From: an uncultured Bacilli bacterium
Lineage (GTDB): Bacteria; Bacillota_I; Bacilli_A; RF39; UBA660
Direction of reading: 5' to 3'
Assembly (NCBI GenBank): GCA_944373065.1
Contig: CALWAJ010000041.1
Location: 1 to 11,635, forward strand
DNA length: 11,635 bases
Each line of letters opens with the position of its first letter. Within the stretch, counting starts at the first letter, position 1. Position numbers and translations under genes: made by a program. The notes beneath the pieces were generated by a model. That model saw nothing but the letters and a program-made list of their open reading frames with translations, was not told where the DNA came from and made no database searches. Positions 6,282 through 11,635 of this stretch are shown here, piece after piece.

Positions 6282-7560
6282 AATAATAGGTTCATTATTA
6301 ATTTCAATATCAGATTTTTTTATTGCAAAAAGAATATTAAATAGTAAAGTTAAACTTTTTTCTATTACAGGTATAATATGTATATTTTTTATGATCCTAC
6401 CTGTATGTATATTATATCAAGAAAAATATAACTCTTTAGTATTACTGTTAACATTAATAATACCAGCTATAGTATTTAAAAAAGCTTTTAATATAAATAA
6501 AATATCTGCAATAATAATTAGTGGATATGCAATAATTTTAATGACAGTTATAGATTTAATAGGTACATCTATAGAGTTAAGATTTTTTACATATAATTTT
6601 ATAAGAACAAATACAACAATAGCAATTATAAATAATATCTATGTAAGTATAGTTGCGTTTCTTATTTCTGAAATTCCTTTTTTAAAAAAGAAAATAAGAA
6701 AATTGTGCAATGAAGATTATAAAAATAATTATTTAAAATTAGCCATTTTTATAATATTAATAGTAGTAGCTATATCATTATTGTATTATAATGTAACAAC
6801 AATATTTAAGCTCAATACATATTATACAGTAACTTTAATAAGCATTTTTATTTTTATAATTCTGTCATACTTCTATATCGACGAAAATAATAATTATCAA
6901 AAATTAAATAATGAATATAACATATTATTTGAATATATCCAAAATTTTGAAAATTGGATTGATGATGAACAAATGTATCGGCATGAATTAAAAAATAATT
7001 TATCAATTATCAGAAATATGACAAAAAATAAAAAAATAATTAATAAAATAGACGAAATGTTACAATTTAGTATTGTTATAGATGAACAAGCAATTGAAGA
7101 TTTAAAAAATGTTCCTAAAGGAGGATTAAAAGGGCTATTATATTATAAAATTGCTCTTGCAAAAAATAAAAAAGTAAAAATGATTATAGAAGTTAGTCCA
7201 AAGGTAAGTTCGTCATTAAAAAGAATTTCTGAAAAACATTTACGACAGTTAAGTATAGTTTTAGGTATATATTTAGATAATGCCTTAGAATCAGCAGAAG
7301 AGTCAAAGGGTAAACAAGTAACGCTAGAAGTGTATGAAATAAATAATGTAATAAACTTTGTTATTTCCAATACCTATAAAAATTTAATATCATTAAAAAA
7401 TATGCAAAAAAAGTATTTTTCAACAAAAGGTAGTAATCATGGTAAAGGATTATACTATGCAAATAAAGTATTAAAAAAAGAAAAGTGGCTAGAATCTAGT
7501 CAAATTTTCCTAAATGAATATTTTATTCAAAAAATTACAATAAAAAAATTCGTTAAATAA
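6262..7560 (+). CDS. GHKL-domain sensor histidine kinase (AgrC-like)
   Basis: This is a membrane sensor kinase of the HPK10/AgrC type. The first 205 or so residues form about six hydrophobic helices, as expected of a cyclic-peptide receptor. A coiled segment (about 208-232) leads to the phospho-acceptor box MYRHELKNNLSII with His241. The ATPase domain has the N-box GIYLDNALES (335-344; Asn340) and a G-box STKGSNHGKGLYYANKVLKK (387-406), which resembles AgrC and the GHKL_5 type. At 432 aa it is similar to AgrC. It overlaps the regulator by 20 bp, with AAAGGAG (6245-6251) inside the upstream gene, so the pair is co-translated. Neighbouring AgrB and AgrD identify the probable ligand as a thiolactone peptide; ligand specificity itself is inferred. 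Confidence 0.88.
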   Translation: MSLIAIKIIGSLLISISDFFIAKRILNSKVKLFSITGIICIFFMILPVCILYQEKYNSLVLLLTLIIPAIVFKKAFNINKISAIIISGYAIILMTVIDLIGTSIELRFFTYNFIRTNTTIAIINNIYVSIVAFLISEIPFLKKKIRKLCNEDYKNNYLKLAIFIILIVVAISLLYYNVTTIFKLNTYYTVTLISIFIFIILSYFYIDENNNYQKLNNEYNILFEYIQNFENWIDDEQMYRHELKNNLSIIRNMTKNKKIINKIDEMLQFSIVIDEQAIEDLKNVPKGGLKGLLYYKIALAKNKKVKMIIEVSPKVSSSLKRISEKHLRQLSIVLGIYLDNALESAEESKGKQVTLEVYEINNVINFVISNTYKNLISLKNMQKKYFSTKGSNHGKGLYYANKVLKKEKWLESSQIFLNEYFIQKITIKKFVK

Positions 7561-7568
7561 CGAATTTT
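7545..7568. terminator. Shared bidirectional terminator between kinase gene and agrD
   Basis: A near-perfect palindrome, AAAATTCGTTA-AA-TAACGAATTTT (11-bp arms), has an A-run on one side and a T-run on the other, so it can terminate from either strand. The kinase stop (7558-7560) and the agrD stop (7567-7569 on the opposite strand) both fall within or at its edge. Confidence 0.72.
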
Positions 7569-7686
7569 AATCCATACCTTTTAACGCCTTAGGTTCATCA
7601 ATGCAAAGTATTACACATCCAACGCTAGCAGTAGCAGTAGTTAACATAGCAACAGCTGCGATTATTTTTGCCATTCTTTTTTTCAT
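7567..7686 (-). CDS. agrD: AgrD-like autoinducing peptide precursor, 39 aa
   Basis: This short gene reads leftward from ATG at 7686, just downstream of agrB. The 39-residue product has a basic start (MKKRMAK), a hydrophobic Ala-rich helix (IIAAVAMLTTATA), a Cys-containing core SVGCVILC, and the acidic tail IDEPKALKGMD. The tail carries the EPK motif of AgrD peptides (YEPKSP in Listeria, EEPKSL in Clostridium perfringens, from memory). By analogy AgrB would cut after Cys28 and join its carboxyl to the Cys24 thiol, giving a five-residue thiolactone ring CVILC with a short tail such as SVG or AS. The exact N-terminal trim is unknown. The ribosome site AAGGATGTGA (7691-7700) is close to consensus. 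Position, size, motif and the neighbouring AgrB agree; the mature peptide is inferred. Confidence 0.85.
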   Translation of the reverse strand: MKKRMAKIIAAVAMLTTATASVGCVILCIDEPKALKGMD

Positions 7687-7712
7687 TTTATCACATCCTT
7701 TACTATAATTTA

Positions 7713-7732
7713 TTTAAACATAAATGTTTAAA
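7713..7732. repeat. Perfect 9-bp palindrome between agrB and agrD
   Basis: TTTAAACAT-AA-ATGTTTAAA spans the agrB stop codon (7728-7730) and lies just before the agrD ribosome site on the - strand transcript. It has no T-run, so it is not an ordinary terminator. It could be a processing or stabilising hairpin that sets the agrB:agrD ratio, or a protein-binding palindrome. Confidence 0.55.
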
Positions 7733-8315
7733 CCTTTTTATAATTATTATAAGGAACCCCTAATAGTTTATATGTTATAGGTAAAATCATAATTGTCTCA
7801 ATTAATAAAGCAGATAAAAAGTATAATCTCAAATTTGGAATAAGAATAATTATTAAAGAATATACCAATGCTAATATACTAGCAGCAATCTTTCTAATTA
7901 TTCTTTTTTTTCTGTTTGTAAGAGGTCTTTTTACTGTATCAGCAGGTGCATAAATAATAAATAAAAATATTGAACATAGGCATAATATTATCACTATATA
8001 ATTTGAAAGCATTACTTTAGTTAAAAATAATGGAATCCCCACAATTATCAGTGAAGAAGAAATAAAACACGATTTAGAATTATTAGCATGTACTCCAAAT
8101 CCAAAGAATCTTAATATGTTAAACAATATCAATGATATTATAAATGTTACCCATATTCCTAGTACAAAAGCTAATAAATTCAATATCAATAATTTAGTTA
8201 CATTAAGATATATTCCTTCTAAACCATATGCTAATCTTTCTTTTTCCTCCTCAGTAATATTATCTTGATTATTAGTAATAAAACTCATAGTATGGTTTAA
8301 AAAACTTTCTTTCAT
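7728..8315 (-). CDS. agrB: AgrB-like accessory gene regulator membrane peptidase
   Basis: AgrB is the membrane cysteine endopeptidase that removes the C-terminal tail of AgrD and forms the thiolactone. The 195-aa protein has an amphipathic N-terminus, about five to six hydrophobic helices, and the catalytic pair His76 and Cys83 in RFFGFGVHANNSKSC, spaced as in S. aureus AgrB (His77/Cys84). The second family motif, APADTVKRPL (124-133), follows, with basic residues after it. Length is typical. The start ATG has an excellent AGGAGGGTGAT site. It is transcribed leftward, with agrD as the next gene 41 bp on, and converges with the response regulator and kinase. The promoter and a repeat array lie upstream (8338-8430). 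Confidence 0.93.
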   Translation of the reverse strand: MKESFLNHTMSFITNNQDNITEEEKERLAYGLEGIYLNVTKLLILNLLAFVLGIWVTFIISLILFNILRFFGFGVHANNSKSCFISSSLIIVGIPLFLTKVMLSNYIVIILCLCSIFLFIIYAPADTVKRPLTNRKKRIIRKIAASILALVYSLIIILIPNLRLYFLSALLIETIMILPITYKLLGVPYNNYKKV

Positions 8316-8337
8316 ATCACCCTCCTATGTTATAAAC

Positions 8338-8366
8338 ATTATAACTCTATATAATTATTAAAAAAA
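8338..8366 (-). promoter_or_regulatory. agrBD promoter with poor -35
   Basis: On the - strand a perfect TATAAT (8338-8343) lies 22 bp before the agrB start. The -35 position 17 bp upstream is only a T-run (8361-8366), far from TTGACA. A strong -10 with a poor -35 is typical of an activator-dependent promoter, which fits the repeats just upstream. Confidence 0.5.
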
Positions 8367-8376
8367 AAATATACTT

Positions 8377-8430
8377 TTAAAAGTAATATTTGAACTATTA
8401 AGTGTAATATCGACATTTTTTGAAATTAAT
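8377..8430. promoter_or_regulatory. Candidate LytTR operator: three imperfect 11-bp direct repeats
   Basis: On the + strand: TTAAAAGTAAT (8377-8387), TTAAGTGTAAT (8398-8408) and TTGAAATTAAT (8420-8430). The second and third... each differ from the first at two positions. Starts are 21 and 22 bp apart, two helical turns. LytTR regulators such as AgrA bind pairs of roughly 9-bp direct repeats at this period. Relative to the predicted agrB start point (about 8331) their centres lie about 51, 72 and 94 bp upstream. The region is very AT-rich, so chance resemblance is possible. Confidence 0.42.
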
Positions 8431-8492
8431 TTAACAGTTAAAGGCCTTATAATAGCATTTTACGGAAAATTTAAAATACTTACCATTACAAT

Positions 8493-8501
8493 TGTTATAA
8501 T
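8493..8501 (+). promoter_or_regulatory. csp promoter, extended -10
   Basis: TGT-TATAAT (8493-8501) with no clear -35. The transcript would carry a leader of about 65 nt before the GTG start, in keeping with cold-shock genes whose leaders influence translation. An upstream TATAAT (8448-8453) is a weaker alternative. Confidence 0.5.
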
Positions 8502-8572
8502 GGATTCACATCGTTTGAAAAAAGAAGTATTTAACAAGAGGTACAGAATAAAAAGATGTGGAGGTGAATCTA

Positions 8573-8791
8573 GTGATTGGTAGAGTAAAGTGGTTCAATA
8601 ATGAAAAAGGCTATGGATTTATTGAATATAAAGAAAATGAAGATATATTTGTTCATTATTCTACTATTAACTGTGATGGCTATAAGACTTTAACTGAAGG
8701 TCAGTATGTAGAATTTACATTACTAGAAACAAGTAAAGGATATCAAGCAGTTGATGTAACACCAGTAAAAGAACCAGCTTCTGTAAAATAG
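8573..8791 (+). CDS. Cold-shock domain protein (CspA/CspB family)
   Basis: This small single-stranded nucleic-acid-binding protein acts as an RNA chaperone. The 72-residue product is one cold-shock domain: GRVKWFNNEKGYGFIE at the N-terminus with RNP1 (KGYGFIEY) and RNP2 (IFVHYST), then GYKTLTEGQYVEF and GYQAVDVTP. The start is GTG at 8573, because GGAGGTG (8560-8566) sits 6 nt upstream and it gives the usual N-terminus just before GRVKWF. An upstream in-frame GTG at 8558 would overlap that ribosome site and is rejected. The gene is monocistronic, between agrB (divergent) and hpf, and has its own terminator. Confidence 0.93.
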   Translation: MIGRVKWFNNEKGYGFIEYKENEDIFVHYSTINCDGYKTLTEGQYVEFTLLETSKGYQAVDVTPVKEPASVK

Positions 8792-8802
8792 TTGGTTTTT
8801 TT
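8772..8802 (+). terminator. Intrinsic terminator of csp
   Basis: An 8-bp stem with one G-U pair, AACCAGCT/AGTTGGTT (8772-8779 with 8790-8797), has a 10-nt loop and seven Ts. The 5' arm is coding and the stop codon (8789-8791) runs into the 3' arm. Confidence 0.72.
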
Positions 8803-8820
8803 CATCTTTTATGGTATATT
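8792..8820 (+). promoter_or_regulatory. hpf promoter, extended -10
   Basis: TTGGTT (8792-8797), a 17-bp spacer ending in TGG, then TATATT (8815-8820). The -35 is contained in the 3' arm of the csp terminator, so the two signals share bases. Confidence 0.5.
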
Positions 8821-8841
8821 ATTACTAAGGAAGGTGATAAT

Positions 8842-9369
8842 ATGGAAATTATTATTCGTGGTGACAAAATTGAAGTAACTAAAGCTATGAAGGACTACAT
8901 TAATGAAAAATTGAAGAGACTAGAAAAATATCTAGAAAATAGTAAAGATGTACGTGCCAATGTAGTAGTAAAAGTTAAAGGACACATGCAAACTGTCGAA
9001 ATTACAATTCCACTTCACAATTTTATTATTAGGTCTGAAGAGACTCAAGATGATTTCTATGCATCAGTTGATAAAGCTATAGATGTTATAGAACGTCAAA
9101 TTAGAAAGAACAAGACTAAGATTAAAGCTAAAGAAGCTAAAACTAAGATTGATTTTAGTATCGTTGATATTGAAGAAGAGGAACATGAAGAAAATAATAT
9201 TATCAAACGAAAGAAAATAGAAGTAAAACCAATGGATGAAGAAGAAGCTATTCTTCAGCTAGAACTATTAGGTCATGAATTTTATCTATTTAAAAACGTA
9301 GATACTAATAAAGAAACAGTAGTCTATAAGAGAAAAAATGGTGGCTATGGAATAATAGAAGCTGAATAA
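8842..9369 (+). CDS. hpf: Long-form ribosome hibernation promoting factor
   Basis: Long HPF dimerises 70S ribosomes into inactive 100S particles under stress or stationary phase. The 175-aa length marks the long form. The N-terminal S30AE/YfiA-like domain (1-100: IIIRGDKIEVTKAMKDYI, then KAIDVIERQIRKNKTK) binds the decoding region. An acidic linker (101-124) leads to the C-terminal dimerisation domain (125-175), with the hallmark KPMDEEEAILQLELLGHEFYLF. The ATG follows AAGGAAGGTGA. The gene has its own promoter and terminator and immediately precedes secA, as in B. subtilis (yvyD-secA). Confidence 0.95.
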   Translation: MEIIIRGDKIEVTKAMKDYINEKLKRLEKYLENSKDVRANVVVKVKGHMQTVEITIPLHNFIIRSEETQDDFYASVDKAIDVIERQIRKNKTKIKAKEAKTKIDFSIVDIEEEEHEENNIIKRKKIEVKPMDEEEAILQLELLGHEFYLFKNVDTNKETVVYKRKNGGYGIIEAE

Positions 9370-9376
9370 ACAAAGG

Positions 9377-9406
9377 GAATGATATAAAAAATATCATTCT
9401 TTTTTT
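9377..9406 (+). terminator. Intrinsic terminator of hpf
   Basis: A perfect 9-bp stem, GAATGATAT/ATATCATTC (9377-9385 with 9391-9399), with an A5 loop and seven Ts, starting 8 bp after the stop codon. Unlike the other + strand terminators here, it lies wholly outside the coding sequence. Confidence 0.85.
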
Positions 9407-9446
9407 GACAAAATAAGCCTAAAACCTTTTTATTATCTTTATTTTT

Positions 9447-9455
9447 TGATAAAAT
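9447..9455 (+). promoter_or_regulatory. secA promoter, extended -10
   Basis: TGA-TAAAAT (9447-9455), 25 bp before the ATG, with a poor -35 (T-rich, about 9427-9432). TTGACA at 9405-9410 is too distant for this -10; it is 20 bp from TATTAT (9431-9436), a possible but over-spaced alternative. Confidence 0.4.
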
Positions 9456-9480
9456 ACATTATGCAAGGAGATGTTTATAA

Positions 9481-11635
9481 ATGGGATTATTTAGAAAACT
9501 ATTTGATCATGAATATAAAGAATTAAAAAAATTTACAGAGCAAGCTGATAAAATAGTCGCTCTTGATGAAGAAATGACTAAACTTTCTGATGATGAATTA
9601 AAACATAAAACAGAAGAGTTTAAAGAAAGATTATCTAAGGGAGAAACATTAGAAGATATACTAATAGAAGCATTCGCTGTAGCAAGAGAAGCAGCGTATC
9701 GTGTTATTGGAGAAAAACCTTTCTATGTACAGATATTAGGTGCATTAGCTATTCATTATGGTAATATTGCCGAGATGAAAACTGGTGAAGGAAAAACTTT
9801 AACTTGTGTTTTACCAGCCTATCTTAATGCTTTAGAAGGAAAAGGAGTTCATATTATTACTGTTAATGAATATCTTGCAACTCGTGATGCTGACTGGATG
9901 GGAGGAATTCATCGTTTTCTTGGTCTAACTGTTGGTGTAAATACAAGAGATATGTCATCAAAAGAGAAACAAGAAGCCTATAACTGTGATATCTTATATT
10001 CAACTAACAATGAAATAGGATTTGATTACCTAAGAGATAATATGGTAATTAGAAAAGAAAATAGAGTACAACGTCCATTAAATTTTGCTATTATCGATGA
10101 AGTTGACTCTATTCTAATTGATGAAGCAAGAACTCCTCTTATTATATCAGGTGGAGCTCAACACAGTGCAAACTTATATATAGAAGCTGATAAATTTGCC
10201 AAAAGCCTAAAAGAAGATACTGATTATATTTGTGATGAAACAGGTAAGAGCACAATCAGTGTATCATTAACTGATGAAGGTAGTGAAAAGGCTGAGCATG
10301 CCTTTAAAATAAAGAATCTATACGAAATAGAAAATGCTACCTTACTTCATTATATTAATCAAGCTTTACGTGCTAACTATGCTATGAAGAAAGATGTGGA
10401 TTATGTTGTTCAAGATGATGAAGTTATTATAGTTGACCAATTTACAGGACGTTTAATGAAAGGAAGAGCATATAGCGATGGCTTACATCAAGCTATAGAA
10501 GCTAAAGAAGGAGTTCATATTAATCAAGAGACTAAAACTCTTGCCACTATTACATTCCAAAACTTATTTAGAATGTATAAAAAACTATCAGGTATGACTG
10601 GTACTGCTAAAACAGAAGAAGAAGAGTTTAGAGATATTTATAATATGTATGTTATTGAAATACCTACTAATAAACCTGTTATAAGAGTAGATGCTCCTGA
10701 TTTAGTTTTTGCAACACGTAGTGCTAAATATAAAGCAATTATAAATGAGGTAAAATCTCGTTATGATAAAGGACAACCTGTCTTAATTGGTACTATCGCT
10801 ATTGAAACAAGTGAATTAATTAGTGACTTATTAAAGAAAGCTCATATACCTCATGAAATATTAAATGCTAAGAACCATGCTCGTGAAGCTGAAATTATCT
10901 CTAAGATTGGTGAACATCGTTCTGTAACTATCGCTACTAACATGGCTGGTCGTGGTACTGATATCAAACTATCAGATGAAATAAGAGAATTAGGTGGTCT
11001 TTGTGTAATAGGTACAGAACGTCATGAATCACGTCGTATTGATAATCAGTTAAGAGGCCGTTCTGGACGTCAAGGAGACCCAGGTTATACCCAGTTCTTT
11101 GTCTCTATGGAAGATGACTTAATGATTAGATTTGGTAGTGAACATATTAGAGAAATGATGAAGAGCTTTGGTTTTGGAGACCAAGCTATTCAAAGTAAAA
11201 CATTTACAAAAGCAATTGGTACTGCTCAAAAAAGAGTTGAGGGCAATAACTATGATGCTAGAAAACATTTATTACAATATGATGATGTTATGAATACACA
11301 AAGAGAAATTATGTATGGTAAACGTAATGAAATCTTAGATAGTGAATCAATTCATGAAACAGTACTAAACTCAATTCATAATCATGTTACAGATTTAGTT
11401 AAGTCAAGAAATATAGATAGTGTTATAACTGATGAAGAATTACAAAGTATTACTGACTTTGCTAATGAAAATTTATTAAAAAATGATATTAGTAAAGTTG
11501 AACTTGAAAATAGAGATGCTGATGATATCATAGAGTATCTTTATGAAAAAGCTAAAGATGAATATGAAGCTAAGATTAAAGAAGTACCAGTAGAAATTAG
11601 TAATGAGTTTGAAAAAGCATTATCTTTACAAGTTA
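9481..11635 (+). CDS. secA: SecA preprotein translocase ATPase (3' partial)
   Basis: SecA is the motor that pushes secretory proteins through SecYEG. The frame runs from ATG (AAGGAG at 9465-9470) to the window edge without a stop: about 718 of an expected 780-840 residues. Visible landmarks are the N-terminal MGLFRKLFD, Walker A TGEGKT (101-106), Walker B DEVD (206-209) followed by SILIDEARTPLIISG, the preprotein cross-linking domain after that, VDQFTGR, the second nucleotide-binding fold with TNMAGRGTDIKL and LRGRSGRQGDPG, and the helical scaffold and wing with ARKHLLQYDDVMNTQR. The C-terminal linker and any zinc-binding tail lie outside. It is the canonical housekeeping SecA: it sits beside hpf, and no SecA2-like deletion is seen. 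Confidence 0.97.
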   Translation, partial: MGLFRKLFDHEYKELKKFTEQADKIVALDEEMTKLSDDELKHKTEEFKERLSKGETLEDILIEAFAVAREAAYRVIGEKPFYVQILGALAIHYGNIAEMKTGEGKTLTCVLPAYLNALEGKGVHIITVNEYLATRDADWMGGIHRFLGLTVGVNTRDMSSKEKQEAYNCDILYSTNNEIGFDYLRDNMVIRKENRVQRPLNFAIIDEVDSILIDEARTPLIISGGAQHSANLYIEADKFAKSLKEDTDYICDETGKSTISVSLTDEGSEKAEHAFKIKNLYEIENATLLHYINQALRANYAMKKDVDYVVQDDEVIIVDQFTGRLMKGRAYSDGLHQAIEAKEGVHINQETKTLATITFQNLFRMYKKLSGMTGTAKTEEEEFRDIYNMYVIEIPTNKPVIRVDAPDLVFATRSAKYKAIINEVKSRYDKGQPVLIGTIAIETSELISDLLKKAHIPHEILNAKNHAREAEIISKIGEHRSVTIATNMAGRGTDIKLSDEIRELGGLCVIGTERHESRRIDNQLRGRSGRQGDPGYTQFFVSMEDDLMIRFGSEHIREMMKSFGFGDQAIQSKTFTKAIGTAQKRVEGNNYDARKHLLQYDDVMNTQREIMYGKRNEILDSESIHETVLNSIHNHVTDLVKSRNIDSVITDEELQSITDFANENLLKNDISKVELENRDADDIIEYLYEKAKDEYEAKIKEVPVEISNEFEKALSLQV

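Noticed and set aside
7702..7730. Separate agrD promoter on the - strand (TAAACA, 17 bp, TATAGT)
   Set aside because: Transcription would start within the agrD ribosome site, leaving no usable leader. Co-transcription with agrB is simpler.
8441..8448. Palindrome AAGGCCTT upstream of csp as an operator
   Set aside because: Only 8 bp, arms do not extend, and no second copy is seen.
8558..8572. Upstream in-frame GTG as start of the cold-shock protein
   Set aside because: It lies on the Shine-Dalgarno sequence that serves GTG 8573 and would add five residues not usual in the family.
8500..8583. A 27-codon basic ORF in the csp leader (MDSHRLKKE...), which would end inside csp
   Set aside because: Its ATG overlaps the predicted -10 and has no ribosome site, so it would not be on the csp transcript. 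It would matter only if the upstream TATAAT at 8448-8453 is the real promoter.

Overview
This is a very AT-rich window from a low-GC Gram-positive (Bacillota, Bacilli-like) chromosome. Shine-Dalgarno sites of the AAGGAGG/GGTGA type, an Mbl-type actin, TagO, a long-form HPF and SecA all fit that. TGA is used as a stop (gene ending at 1787) and Trp is TGG, so it is not a code-4 Mollicute. A SpoIIQ homologue points to an endospore-forming organism or a descendant of one. I cannot name a species.

Layout. (a) 1-1198: the 3' part of an IS200/IS605-type element: a tnpB open at the left window edge with an intact nuclease core, followed by a structured right end that is a good omega-RNA candidate. 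(b) 1251-2417: a tightly coupled set of an unrecognised 178-aa protein, an RpiB-family sugar-phosphate isomerase and the small membrane protein YwzB (DUF1146). (c) 2479-5461: cell-envelope genes, each apparently its own transcription unit: spoIIQ-like, mbl, tagO. (d) 5550-8315: an agr-type peptide quorum-sensing locus. A LytTR response regulator and a GHKL-type membrane histidine kinase lie on the + strand. They converge on agrB and a 39-aa agrD-like pheromone precursor on the - strand; agrD is short and easily missed. The two halves meet at one bidirectional terminator, and a candidate LytTR operator (imperfect 11-bp direct repeats, about 21-bp period) lies upstream of agrB. (e) 8573-11635: a cold-shock protein, long-form hpf and secA (cut by the right edge).

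How it fits together. Groups b, c and e follow, in compressed form, the B. subtilis order rpiB ... ywzB ... spoIIQ ... mbl ... tagO ... hpf-secA. The agr locus is therefore the accessory insert between two conserved blocks. In the inferred circuit AgrB cyclises and cleaves AgrD, the peptide is sensed by the kinase, and the LytTR regulator feeds back on the agrBD promoter.

Most transcription units end in a compact hairpin whose 5' arm or loop contains the end of the coding sequence. Most start from an extended -10 promoter (TGn-TAnAAT-like) a few tens of bases further on. No gene-free stretch exceeds 300 bp; the longest are 1042-1250 (element right end) and 8316-8572 (agrB/csp divergent promoters and repeats).
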